Source: an uncultured Eubacteriales bacterium (GTDB lineage: Bacteria > Bacillota > Clostridia > Oscillospirales > CAG-272). Taken from it: a stretch of DNA of 19,217 nucleotides. The notes beneath the pieces were generated by a model. The model was not told the origin of the DNA. It searched no databases and worked only from the letters and a program-made list of their open reading frames with translations. Position 1 is the first letter of the stretch. The number at the start of each line of letters is the position of its first letter. Of this stretch, positions 1-7,368 are shown in pieces. The stretch spans positions 1-19,217 of the forward strand of contig URDS01000043.1 of assembly GCA_900546635.1 (NCBI GenBank), in the 5' to 3' direction. Both the position numbers and the translations under genes were made by a program.

Positions 1-168
1 TATATTTCAATTAGAGGTCTTTTATCACCATTACCTCTATTAAAATATCCATAAGAAATTTCTAATTTACAAATTTTATTATAAAAGAAACGGGAAAGCA
101 AGTCAATAGATTTTAAAAGAACTCTTGGGGTACACGGCAAAACGGCGGTTCTTTTGTAGAAAATCCGA
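1..168. other. AT-rich left-edge segment without an assignable gene
   Basis: This segment is much richer in A and T than the coding DNA that follows. On the minus strand a reading frame without stops runs from about position 230 to the window edge, but it has no ATG and I do not recognise the product. The last stretch of that frame reads KLEISYGYFNRGNGDKRP. An inverted repeat TAGAGGT/ACCTCTA lies near positions 11-39. It may be the start of something that continues to the left, or the remnant of an inserted sequence. I see no supported gene inside it. Confidence 0.4.
78..106 (-). promoter_or_regulatory. Predicted sigma-A promoter reading out of the window
   Basis: On the minus strand the sequence reads TTGACT (positions 101-106), a 17-base spacer, then TATAAT (78-83). 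That is close to the full consensus with ideal spacing. Transcription would start near position 71 and leave the window at its left edge, divergent from alaX. The gene it serves is not visible. Confidence 0.5.
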
Positions 169-197
169 TTGCGAAAACATGCGTCTCGTGCTATAAT
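169..197 (+). promoter_or_regulatory. Promoter of alaX-mgtE
   Basis: TTGCGA (169-174), 17-base spacer, TATAAT (192-197), with a TG one base before the -10 (extended -10). It lies 35 bases upstream of the alaX start. It probably drives both alaX and mgtE, because the gap between these two genes is only 32 bases. Confidence 0.7.
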
Positions 198-232
198 GAA
201 TACAAAATACAATACAGTTCGGCAGGTACATG

Positions 233-1375
233 ATGACGGAAAAACTCTATTATACAGACGCTTTTTTAAAAGAATTTGAGGCCACGGTTCTAAGCTGCGG
301 CGAAAAAGACGGGCACTATGAAATTTTGCTCGACAAAACCGCATTTTTTCCGGAGGGCGGCGGACAAGCCGGCGACGCCGGATACATCGGTAATGCGGAA
401 ATCTATGATACAAAAGAACACGGCGGCGAGATCCGCCATTTGTCAAATACGGCGGTAAACTGCGGCGAAACCGTATGCTGCCGCCTGGATTTTGAAAAGC
501 GGTTTGAACGGATGCAGTGCCACAGCGGCGAGCATATCGTTTCCGGCTTTTTTCACAGGCTTTTCGGCCTGAATAACGTCGGGTTTCACCTCGGCGATAC
601 CGATGTGACCGTTGACCTTGACGGCGTTTTGGAAGAAGCGAACATCCGCAAAGTCGAGCGTCTGGCCAACGAAACGATCGCAAAAGACATACCGATCCGC
701 GCATTTTTCCCATCGGAAAAAGAGGCCGCGGCAATGGAATACCGAAGCAAGCTCGAAATTTCCGAGGGTCTGCGGCTGGTGGAAATACCGGGCGTGGATC
801 TCTGCGCCTGCTGCGCGCCGCACGTCGCCCGCACCGGACAGATCGGTCAAATCAAGCTGTTAGACTATGCCAAATACAAGGGCGGCCTGCGGCTGCACAT
901 GCTTGCGGGCATGCGCGCGCTCGCAGATTATCAGACCAAATACGCCTCTGTCCTGAAAATATCCAATCTTTTGTCGGCCAAGCAGTGCGAAGTCGCCGAC
1001 GCGGTTGAACGCCTGCTGCTCGAATGCGGCGAGCGAAAGAAAAGCGAGAGCGTCCTGCGGCGCGCGCTGATCGACGCGCGTCTTGCCGCGCTTCCGGCAA
1101 GCAAGGACAATCTGGTCCTGTTTGAACCGCTGTTTGACACAACGGCGCTGCGCACGCTCGCGGAGGGCGCCGCCGAAAAATGCCGTCTCTGCGCCGCGTT
1201 TTCCGGAAACGACCGGGACGGTTACAACTACGCAATCGCCAGCCGCACCGAAAATCTGCGCGAAATGGCCGGCGCGCTGAACACAGCGCTTTGCGGACGC
1301 GGCGGCGGAAGCGCCCAAATGATCTGCGGCAGCGTGCATACAACGCGCGAAAAAATCGAAGAATATTTTCAATAA
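233..1375 (+). CDS. alaX: Alanyl-tRNA editing protein (AlaX family, with DHHA1 domain)
   Basis: Free-standing trans-editing hydrolase that by family removes serine or glycine wrongly attached to tRNA-Ala, in the cytoplasm. The N-terminal part (about 1-95) matches the AlaRS-like beta-barrel with the FFPEGGGQ motif. The editing core follows with the zinc-binding HxxxH (HSGEH, H97/H101) and CxxxH (C193/H197). The C-terminal quarter (about 300-380) is a DHHA1 domain ending in the glycine-rich GRGGGS motif. At 380 residues this is the long AlaX form that keeps the DHHA1 domain. Two in-frame ATGs lie at 230 and 233; I prefer 233 because the AGG at 224-226 is then six bases away. It is first in a likely two-gene transcript with mgtE. 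Confidence 0.92.
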   Translation: MTEKLYYTDAFLKEFEATVLSCGEKDGHYEILLDKTAFFPEGGGQAGDAGYIGNAEIYDTKEHGGEIRHLSNTAVNCGETVCCRLDFEKRFERMQCHSGEHIVSGFFHRLFGLNNVGFHLGDTDVTVDLDGVLEEANIRKVERLANETIAKDIPIRAFFPSEKEAAAMEYRSKLEISEGLRLVEIPGVDLCACCAPHVARTGQIGQIKLLDYAKYKGGLRLHMLAGMRALADYQTKYASVLKISNLLSAKQCEVADAVERLLLECGERKKSESVLRRALIDARLAALPASKDNLVLFEPLFDTTALRTLAEGAAEKCRLCAAFSGNDRDGYNYAIASRTENLREMAGALNTALCGRGGGSAQMICGSVHTTREKIEEYFQ

Positions 1376-1407
1376 ACATCAAAATACAGACGCCGGAGGT
1401 GAGCGCT

Positions 1408-2772
1408 ATGAAAACAGATCTGCTCTTGGAAATCACACAGCTTTGGGAAAATAAAAATCTGACGGTCATCCGAACGCTTTTGCAGGAAGAAAATCCGGTA
1501 GATATTGCCGAGATTCTGGATGAACTGGATGAAAAAATGCTCCCGGCCATTTACAGACTGCTGCCCAAAGAACTCGCCGCCGAAGTTTTTGTCGAACTGG
1601 ACGGAGAAGCCGAAGAACGCCTGATTCACGCGCTGAGCGACAAGGAACTGTCCGAGACGCTCTCCGAACTTTTCTATGACGATACCGCCGACCTGATCGA
1701 AGAAATGCCGGCAAACGTAGTCAAGCGGATTCTGCGAAACACATCGCCCGCCGACCGCGCCGAAATCAACAAGCTGCTGAAGTTCAAGGACGACAGCGCC
1801 GGCAGCATCATGACGACCGAGTTTGTAGGGCTGAAAAAGGAAATGACGGTCGGACAGGCGCTGGACTACATCCGAAGAGTCGCGCCGGACAAGGAAACGA
1901 TCTACAACTGCTATGTAACGGATGAAACGCGGCGCCTTGAGGGGCTGATTACCGCGAGGACGCTTTTGCTCTCGGCGCCGGACAGCGTCATCCGCGACCG
2001 GATGGAAACCAACGTCATATCCGTCAAAACAACGGAGGACAAAGAGGAAGTCGGACGTATGCTCGCCAAATACGACTTTTTGGCGCTTCCCGTTGTGGAC
2101 AGTGAAAACCGGCTGGTCGGCATTGTGACCTATGACGACGCAATGGATGTCATCAGCGAGGAAACCGAAGAGGACTTCGCCATCATGGCGGCCATTACAC
2201 CGACCGAAACGCCCTATCTCAAAACGCCGGTGCTCCGAATTTTCAAGACACGTATTCCCTGGCTGATGCTGTTGATGCTCACCTCGACCGTGACCGGCAT
2301 GATTATTTCCTCTTTTGAAAGCGCGCTCGCGGCCAAAGTCATTTTGACCATGTTCATACCGGTTCTGATGGATACGGGCGGAAACTGCGGCTCGCAAAGC
2401 TCGATTACCGTCATCCGCGCCCTCTCTCTTGGCGAAGTCGGATTTAAAGACACCCTGCGCGTATTGTTCAAGGAAATGCGCGTGGCGCTTCTGTGCAGCG
2501 TTTGCCTTGCCGCGGCGGAATTTATTAAAATCATGACGGTTGACCGGGCGATCAACGGCAGTGAAATCACCGTGCTGGTCGCCGCTGCGGTTTCGCTCAC
2601 ACTGGTTGTAACCGTGTTTATCGCCAAGCTGATCGGCGCGGCGCTTCCGCTTGCCGCAAGCCGTGTCGGGCTGGACCCGGCCGTTGTGGCCAGTCCGTTT
2701 ATCACAACGCTTGTCGATACGATTTCCCTGATCGTGTATTTCATGATGGCCTCATCTCTGCTTGGATTATGA
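1408..2772 (+). CDS. mgtE: Magnesium transporter MgtE
   Basis: Mg2+-selective channel/transporter of the cytoplasmic membrane. The 454-residue product has the family layout: an N-terminal helical MgtE_N domain (about 25-130) rich in acidic residues, a pair of CBS domains (about 135-255) with the typical SAGSIMTTEF opening, and a membrane domain (about 285-454) with five hydrophobic segments. The membrane domain carries the hallmark motifs MDTGGNCGSQSS and DPAVVASPFITTLVDT. In the family the N and CBS domains sense cytosolic Mg2+ and close the pore. The start is the ATG at 1408, preceded by GGAGGTGA. A longer open frame from 1180 only overlaps alaX out of frame. The length agrees with known MgtE proteins. 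The 32-base gap after alaX leaves no room for an Mg2+ riboswitch, so any such control would have to act upstream of alaX, where none was seen. Confidence 0.96.
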   Translation: MKTDLLLEITQLWENKNLTVIRTLLQEENPVDIAEILDELDEKMLPAIYRLLPKELAAEVFVELDGEAEERLIHALSDKELSETLSELFYDDTADLIEEMPANVVKRILRNTSPADRAEINKLLKFKDDSAGSIMTTEFVGLKKEMTVGQALDYIRRVAPDKETIYNCYVTDETRRLEGLITARTLLLSAPDSVIRDRMETNVISVKTTEDKEEVGRMLAKYDFLALPVVDSENRLVGIVTYDDAMDVISEETEEDFAIMAAITPTETPYLKTPVLRIFKTRIPWLMLLMLTSTVTGMIISSFESALAAKVILTMFIPVLMDTGGNCGSQSSITVIRALSLGEVGFKDTLRVLFKEMRVALLCSVCLAAAEFIKIMTVDRAINGSEITVLVAAAVSLTLVVTVFIAKLIGAALPLAASRVGLDPAVVASPFITTLVDTISLIVYFMMASSLLGL

Positions 2773-2840
2773 ACGCGCCTGCCGCCGACAGACAGACGCC
2801 GGCATCCATCGCCGAAAGCTCGCCGCTTCCCAACCGTTTG

Positions 2841-2882
2841 ACGGGTATATTGCCGCTCTGCCGGCAATATACCCGTTTTTAT
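2841..2882 (+). terminator. Rho-independent terminator of alaX-mgtE
   Basis: A perfect 15-base stem (2841-2855 with 2862-2876) around the six-base loop CTCTGC is followed by a run of T to 2882. It sits 68 bases after the mgtE stop codon. Confidence 0.93.
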
Positions 2883-2922
2883 TTTCATCTGAATCCATGC
2901 GGTCGAAATTTTGATTTATCTA

Positions 2923-2951
2923 TTGCAATCGGCGCCTATCCGTGCTATATT
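2923..2951 (+). promoter_or_regulatory. Promoter of the SLC13-type permease
   Basis: TTGCAA (2923-2928), 17-base spacer, TATATT (2946-2951) with TGC just before the -10. It lies 34 bases upstream of the permease ATG and just after the preceding terminator, so the permease is transcribed on its own. Confidence 0.7.
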
Positions 2952-2985
2952 GTAGCGGTAAATCGAAAATCAGAAAGGTCACGCC

Positions 2986-4092
2986 ATGCACATTCTCCGC
3001 TTTGTCAAAACCCACATCGTTCTCTGTATTGCTTCGCTCGCGGCGGCGCTGAGCTGTATTCCGGTTCCGCCGGATCGGCAGTACCTAAGCTATATCGACC
3101 TTAAAACCATTTCCTGCCTGTTTATCACGCTCGCCGTTGTATGTGCGCTGCGCAACATCAAATTCTTTACGATTCTGGCGCGTAAGATCGTTCTGCTGAC
3201 CGAGAATCTGCGTCTGCTTGCGCTCGCGCTTGTATACATCACCTTTATCGGATCCATGCTGATCGCCAACGACATGGCGCTGATTACCTTTCTGCCGCTC
3301 GGCTATTTCGCGCTTTCGGTAACGGGAAATGAAAAATACATGGCGTATATTTTTATTCTCCAAAATATTTCCGCCAACCTCGGCGGAATGCTCACGCCGT
3401 TCGGCAATCCGCAAAATTTATATCTCTATTCGCTCTATGGGATTCCCACCGGGGAATTTATGCAAATTATGCTTGCGCCCTTTCTTGTATCCATCGGCCT
3501 TTTGACCCTTAGTTGTATGCTGCTCGGCAAACATCCGCTCGAAATCACCGAGACGTTTCCCGAACGGCTCCCGATAAAAAAGACTATGCTTTATCTCTTT
3601 CTGTTTGCGTTTTCAATCCTCATCGTCTTTCGCGTAATCCCCTACGCCGTCGGTCTTATTCTGATTCCGGCCGTGCTGTTTTTCGTTGACCGGGAGGCGC
3701 TGCGCGCCGTGGACTATCCCCTGCTGCTGACCTTTATTATGTTTTTTATCTTTGCCGGGAATCTGTCCCGCGTAACTGCGATCAACACGTTTCTGTCCTC
3801 GCTTCTGAAAGAAAGCACGTTGCTCGTCTCGATATTTTCCTGTCAGGTCATCAGCAATGTTCCTACGGCGATCCTGCTCTCCCGTTTTACCGAAAATTAT
3901 CGGGAATTGCTGCTCGGCGTCAATATCGGCGGCACCGGAACACTGATTGCGTCTTTGGCAAGCCTTATCACGTTCAGCGAATTTCGGCTGCTGCAGCCAA
4001 GCGGCACAAAGCGGTATTTCATACTGTTTTCCCTTTTAAACCTGCTGTTTCTTGCCGTACTCACCGCCGCGGCCTATCTGTTTTGGCGCTGA
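2986..4092 (+). CDS. SLC13/ArsB-type anion permease (citrate-transporter-like family)
   Basis: Integral membrane protein of 368 residues made almost entirely of hydrophobic helices (about ten). Motifs typical of the ion transporter superfamily are visible: an IANDMALITFLPL helix near residue 90, an ANLGGMLTPFGNPQNL hairpin near residue 130, and the second repeat counterpart SNVPTAILLS near residue 305 followed by the GGTGTLIASLASL segment. The two-fold internal repeat and the G-N-P re-entrant loop support a secondary transporter of inorganic or carboxylate anions. The substrate cannot be told from sequence. The start ATG at 2986 has GAAAGG seven bases upstream. The gene is monocistronic, with its own promoter and terminator. 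Confidence 0.85.
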   Translation: MHILRFVKTHIVLCIASLAAALSCIPVPPDRQYLSYIDLKTISCLFITLAVVCALRNIKFFTILARKIVLLTENLRLLALALVYITFIGSMLIANDMALITFLPLGYFALSVTGNEKYMAYIFILQNISANLGGMLTPFGNPQNLYLYSLYGIPTGEFMQIMLAPFLVSIGLLTLSCMLLGKHPLEITETFPERLPIKKTMLYLFLFAFSILIVFRVIPYAVGLILIPAVLFFVDREALRAVDYPLLLTFIMFFIFAGNLSRVTAINTFLSSLLKESTLLVSIFSCQVISNVPTAILLSRFTENYRELLLGVNIGGTGTLIASLASLITFSEFRLLQPSGTKRYFILFSLLNLLFLAVLTAAAYLFWR

Positions 4093-4119
4093 GACCAAAA
4101 TTTTTTTTACATAGAGAAA

Positions 4120-4172
4120 GGGGCTGTCGCAAAGACGGGAAGACTTTCCATCTTTGCGACAGTCCCTTTTTT
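4120..4172 (+). terminator. Terminator between convergent permease and CarD-family genes
   Basis: A 16-base stem with one G-T pair (4120-4135 with 4151-4166) closes a 15-base loop, and TTTTTT follows at 4167-4172. It clearly ends the permease transcript. The opposite strand has only a broken T run, so its effect on the convergent CarD-family transcript is probably weak. The arms (GGGGCTGTCGCAAAGA) resemble inverted repeats common in clostridial intergenic DNA. Confidence 0.88.
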
Positions 4173-4210
4173 ACATGTTTATATACAAGTTCCGATGCCA
4201 AACGCATCCG

Positions 4211-4738
4211 TCACGCGCCGGCGCGTTCATCCGGTTCATACTGCCCAAGCAAAAACGGCAGCATGTCTTCTTTTTCAATATCAAATACCATCGTCAATTC
4301 CTCAAAAAGCAGCTTTTCCACGTCCTTTAGGAAGCGATCATCCGCCGCCCGAAGTTTTTTTCCGGTTTCAGCCAAGCGCTCCTGCTGCATCAGCAAAGCT
4401 TTCATTGCCCGCATGAGATGCTCGGTGCCGCCGCCGTCCACGACCTGTTTTAACCGATTCTGGCGCATCCGGTCATCGTCAATCCATTCCACTGTGCTTT
4501 CGCGGCACTTGCGGATCAATCCCCGAATCTCATCCGCGCTTTTGATATGCCGCATTTTTGCAATCAGCGTTTCACTGTCGATCGGAACATAAAACGTAGA
4601 GCTTCCCGAATACGACGGATGCAAAACATAATACGCTTTGCTTTCACCGCCAAAATCCTTTTCAGCTATTTCCACCAGCGTACACACACCGTGGCTGCCG
4701 TACATCACCGTATCGTTAAGCCCAAACTTTCTCTCCAT
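4211..4738 (-). CDS. CarD-family transcriptional regulator
   Basis: A 175-residue protein of the CarD/CdnL/TRCF-RID family. The N-terminal 60 or so residues form the RNA-polymerase-interacting Tudor-like domain, with the hallmark opening of a hydrophobic-G-x-x-V-x-Y-x-x-H-G-V-C pattern (DTVMYGSHGVCTLVEI) and the later FYVPID motif. The rest is a charged helical region (about 70-150), as in CdnL where it contacts promoter DNA. By family it binds the beta subunit of RNA polymerase and stabilises open complexes rather than reading a specific operator. The ATG at 4736-4738 is preceded by a run of six G. A promoter lies 73 bases upstream, so the gene can be expressed apart from the queH cluster that precedes it on the same strand. 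Confidence 0.9.
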   Translation of the reverse strand: MERKFGLNDTVMYGSHGVCTLVEIAEKDFGGESKAYYVLHPSYSGSSTFYVPIDSETLIAKMRHIKSADEIRGLIRKCRESTVEWIDDDRMRQNRLKQVVDGGGTEHLMRAMKALLMQQERLAETGKKLRAADDRFLKDVEKLLFEELTMVFDIEKEDMLPFLLGQYEPDERAGA

Positions 4739-4810
4739 GATTCCCCCCTAAAAACACAGCGCCCGTCGCTGCCCGGATCTCAGGCCGGTTTGCCCAAAAT
4801 CTACATATAT

Positions 4811-4838
4811 ATTATACCACAAAATACGGGTGAAAGAA
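4811..4838 (-). promoter_or_regulatory. Promoter of the CarD-family gene
   Basis: On the minus strand TATAAT (4811-4816) is preceded by TG and one base, giving an extended -10. The -35 is poor (TTCTTT or TGTTCT at 16-18 bases). It lies between two arms of an interrupted inverted repeat (4789-4802 and 4869-4881). Confidence 0.6.
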
Positions 4839-4888
4839 CATGGTCAAAGTTCACAAAATATACGGGGCAGATTTTGGCAAATTCAACC

Positions 4889-5341
4889 TTAGTCCACCAG
4901 TTTTTCCTCTTTTTTCAACAATTCTTCTATCTCGCGCTCATTGTAAATGCGGATATTTTCTCTGTGAAGCAACTCCGCCGTGATTCCGTATCCGTCTTTG
5001 AGCGTTCCCGAAAAGCTGCCGTCGTAAATTTTTTCGCTGCCGCAGGATGGGCTCCTGTCTTTTAGCAAGGCCGCATGGCATCCGAGCAAGCGGGCAAGCT
5101 TCAGCGTCTCGGCAGCGCCCTTTTCATAAGCGGCGGTCATATCCGCGCCCTCGCGCGTCAAAACACTACCGCCGACCAATTCGCAGGGCGGGCGGGGCGT
5201 CGGCAACCCGCCGAAAATCTCCGGGCAAACCGGTATCAAATCATACCGCCTCGCCAAACGTTGAATGTCCGGAACCGGCTTCGCACAGCCGTCATACCGG
5301 CATGCGACGCCGAGCAAACAGGCGCTGACCAGCAACTTCAT
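4889..5341 (-). CDS. DUF523 family protein (TudS-like, predicted Fe-S)
   Basis: A 150-residue protein that covers one complete DUF523 domain. The conserved motifs are in order: SACLLG (6-11) with C8, CRYDG (14-18), VCPE (38-41) with C39, GLPTPRPPCE (45-54) and RSPSCG (97-102) with C101. The characterised member TudS is a [4Fe-4S] enzyme that removes sulfur from thiouracil. C8, C39 and C101 are the likely cluster ligands by analogy. The real substrate here is unknown. The start codon overlaps the stop of the upstream hydrolase gene (ATGA, positions 5338-5341), which implies translational coupling in the queH cluster. Size and motifs show an intact gene. Confidence 0.9.
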   Translation of the reverse strand: MKLLVSACLLGVACRYDGCAKPVPDIQRLARRYDLIPVCPEIFGGLPTPRPPCELVGGSVLTREGADMTAAYEKGAAETLKLARLLGCHAALLKDRSPSCGSEKIYDGSFSGTLKDGYGITAELLHRENIRIYNEREIEELLKKEEKLVD

Positions 5342-6498
5342 TTTTTCACCCCTTTATCCGGCGGAGGCGGCAATCCCTTTGCCGCTTTCCGCACCGTTTT
5401 TTTCTGCGGCGAACGCTCCTCACGCGCTACCCGCATCCCCTCGCGCAAAAGCAGCTTCCCCATGGAAAAAATAACGTCCCGCGTCTTATCGTCCAGCTTG
5501 CCGAGCGACTTGATAAAATCGAGCTTATCCGCGGCAATATCGGAAAGCGTTTCGGCATTGTTCACGGTAAAGGCTTTATAAAGCGCCTCCACCAGATCAC
5601 GCCGCTGCTCGCAGTTCATTTCAGCCACCCATGCACGCAGCGCCTTTTCCACACGGCGGCTCTCCGGAGACAGTCCCTCCGCGCGAAGAAATTCTCTGCC
5701 GACAAGCTGCCATGTAAACGGATCATGCTGCCAAAGTCCGCTGCCCGTGCTTTTGACCACGCGGTCTACTTCCCCATGTTCGAGCAAAAGTCCGACAACC
5801 GAAAACTGCGGAACGATCGTCAGGATCCGATCCCGTATGGCCGAATACCCGTCAGACTGCATAATACGCCTCGAAAAGCCGGGGCCGTCGTTATTATACA
5901 CGCATACGATTCGCTTCTGCACGCGGTGCGAAGCATGCGCGGCCGCGTAAATCGCAAGATTTCCCCCCTTGGAATGCCCGCCGATCCGAATCGCACCGCG
6001 CAGATTTTTAGCCGCGTCCTCCAAATACTTTCGCGCATGCTCCTGCGCTGGCACCTGCTCCATAAAACCCATATTCAGGTCTTCTTTCCACCCGATCAAC
6101 GAGTCATCGGTGCCGCGGTAGGAAACATAAAAACTGCCGTCGCCGAGCAAAATACAAAGCGCGGCAAACTGGGTCTGCACCGTCTTATCCATCATGCTTT
6201 CAAAACGGGCAAGCCGCATGTCCCCGAAACGCGGACTTTTGGCCGCGCGGCGCAAAAGTTCCGGCACTTCGTCCGGAACCAGCGCGCCCATGCTTTTAGA
6301 GCGCCGGTCGGGATCCGCAAAATAACGCCCTGCAGCCTCGCGCAGTGTAACGCTTTCCCGGCGGTTCATCCCGTCCGCGATGCCCTCTAAATACGCAAAA
6401 GAAAGCTGCGTCAGGATCAGATTGTCCACTTCACAAAACGGCGAAGCGTCCAGAGAAAGATCGCCCCGCCAATCAATATAATCAAGAATGTTGCTCAT
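5338..6498 (-). CDS. Mbeg1-like (DUF2974) alpha/beta hydrolase family protein
   Basis: A 386-residue cytoplasmic protein with the DUF2974/Mbeg1-like opening (MSNILDYIDWRGDLS, then SPFCEVDNLILTQLS). The lipase-like core has a YRGTDD segment (127-132) and the nucleophile elbow GHSKGGN (174-180, S176), followed by NNDGPGF (202-208), where D204 may be the acidic residue of the triad. No signal peptide or membrane segment is seen. The C-terminus is basic and ends in a proline/lysine tail. By family it is a putative lipase-like hydrolase of unknown substrate. The ATG at 6498 has GGAGGG upstream; a longer frame to 6669 has no family match. It starts 17 bases inside the end of queH and overlaps the DUF523 gene by four bases. 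Confidence 0.88.
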   Translation of the reverse strand: MSNILDYIDWRGDLSLDASPFCEVDNLILTQLSFAYLEGIADGMNRRESVTLREAAGRYFADPDRRSKSMGALVPDEVPELLRRAAKSPRFGDMRLARFESMMDKTVQTQFAALCILLGDGSFYVSYRGTDDSLIGWKEDLNMGFMEQVPAQEHARKYLEDAAKNLRGAIRIGGHSKGGNLAIYAAAHASHRVQKRIVCVYNNDGPGFSRRIMQSDGYSAIRDRILTIVPQFSVVGLLLEHGEVDRVVKSTGSGLWQHDPFTWQLVGREFLRAEGLSPESRRVEKALRAWVAEMNCEQRRDLVEALYKAFTVNNAETLSDIAADKLDFIKSLGKLDDKTRDVIFSMGKLLLREGMRVAREERSPQKKTVRKAAKGLPPPPDKGVKK

Positions 6499-7117
6499 GC
6501 GCCCTCCGCTCCGCCGCTTCTTTGGAATAAATACAGCCGCAGTAATTCTGTCGGTACAAACGATATTCTTTTGAAAGTTCAATCGAACGCTGATAGCCGC
6601 CTTTTTTCTTGAAATCCGAAAATAAATAGCGCACGCCGTACTGTTTGGCCAGTTCGCCGCCGATCTCATTCAGCGCCTCGGCGTTTTTATAGGGACTGAT
6701 CGAGAGCGTCGTGCAAAAATAATCAAAATTTTGCTCCGCTGCAAAACGTGCGGTTTCGTCCAGTCTCAGCCGGTAACATTTTTTACACCGCGCCCCGCCC
6801 TCCGGCTCCGCTTCCAAGCCCCGCGCCATCTCCGAAAAGGACTCGCCGGCATATTCTTCAACAATCAATTGTACATTGCGCGCAAAAGGCGCGCCGTCTA
6901 CAAGCCGCGCAAGCTCATCGGCACGATATGTATACTCGCTTTCGGGCGAAATGTTGGGGTTATAGAAAAGCAGCGTAATTTCAAAATACGCCGTCAGATA
7001 CTCCAGCGTATAACTGGAACAGGGCGCGCAGCAGGCATGGAGCAGAAGGCGCGGACGCGCGCCGGACGCTTTGAGCGTCTCCAGCGTTTTGTCCAGTTCC
7101 CGCGCATAATTTTGCAT
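6482..7117 (-). CDS. queH: Epoxyqueuosine reductase QueH
   Basis: Catalyses the last step of queuosine synthesis, reduction of epoxyqueuosine in tRNA, and replaces the unrelated cobalamin enzyme QueG. The 211-residue product shows the QueH signature: LLHACCAPCS near the N-terminus (C29, C30, C33), the NPNISPESEY segment, the RCKKCYRLRL motif (C111, C114) and the C-terminal YCGC (C193, C195). These cysteines provide the [4Fe-4S] site and other metal or disulfide positions. The start ATG at 7117 is preceded by AAAGGGG. The 38 extra residues of the longest frame are not conserved in style and pass through the promoter. No other queuosine gene is in the window, so the precursor steps lie elsewhere or the precursor is salvaged. 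First gene of the queH-hydrolase-DUF523 cluster. Confidence 0.94.
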   Translation of the reverse strand: MQNYARELDKTLETLKASGARPRLLLHACCAPCSSYTLEYLTAYFEITLLFYNPNISPESEYTYRADELARLVDGAPFARNVQLIVEEYAGESFSEMARGLEAEPEGGARCKKCYRLRLDETARFAAEQNFDYFCTTLSISPYKNAEALNEIGGELAKQYGVRYLFSDFKKKGGYQRSIELSKEYRLYRQNYCGCIYSKEAAERRAHEQHS

Positions 7118-7172
7118 TTCCAATCCCCTTTCTCCTGTGGCGTGCTTTTTCCGCACAAGATTTCTTGTATTT

Positions 7173-7201
7173 ATTATACCCTTTGGCGGTTCAAATAGCA
7201 A
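7173..7201 (-). promoter_or_regulatory. Promoter of the queH cluster
   Basis: On the minus strand: TTGCTA (7196-7201), 17-base spacer, TATAAT (7173-7178), 55 bases before the queH ATG. It should drive queH, the hydrolase and the DUF523 gene as one transcript. Confidence 0.65.
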
Positions 7202-7309
7202 TAAAAATTTTAAGACGCGCCTGTTCGGCAAGCGAACGGATTTTTCAGAACGAAAGGTTCAGACAAAGCATAACCCGCATGGAAAACGCAAAAAATCTCA
7301 AAATACGCA

Positions 7310-7338
7310 TTTACTTTTGGAAAAGCTCGTGCTACAAT
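7310..7338 (+). promoter_or_regulatory. Promoter of the YbaK-like gene
   Basis: TTTACT (7310-7315), 17-base spacer, TACAAT (7333-7338). It lies 30 bases before the ATG, and AAGGAGA (7356-7362) provides the ribosome binding site. Confidence 0.55.
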
Positions 7339-7368
7339 CTATTCATATGCAAGCCAAGGAGAACAGCC

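Noticed and set aside
1376..1407. Mg2+ riboswitch in front of mgtE
   Set aside because: The alaX-mgtE gap is only 32 bases, too short for an M-box element.
1369..2397. 342-codon minus-strand open frame opposite mgtE
   Set aside because: Shadow of mgtE; the plus-strand product has all MgtE motifs.
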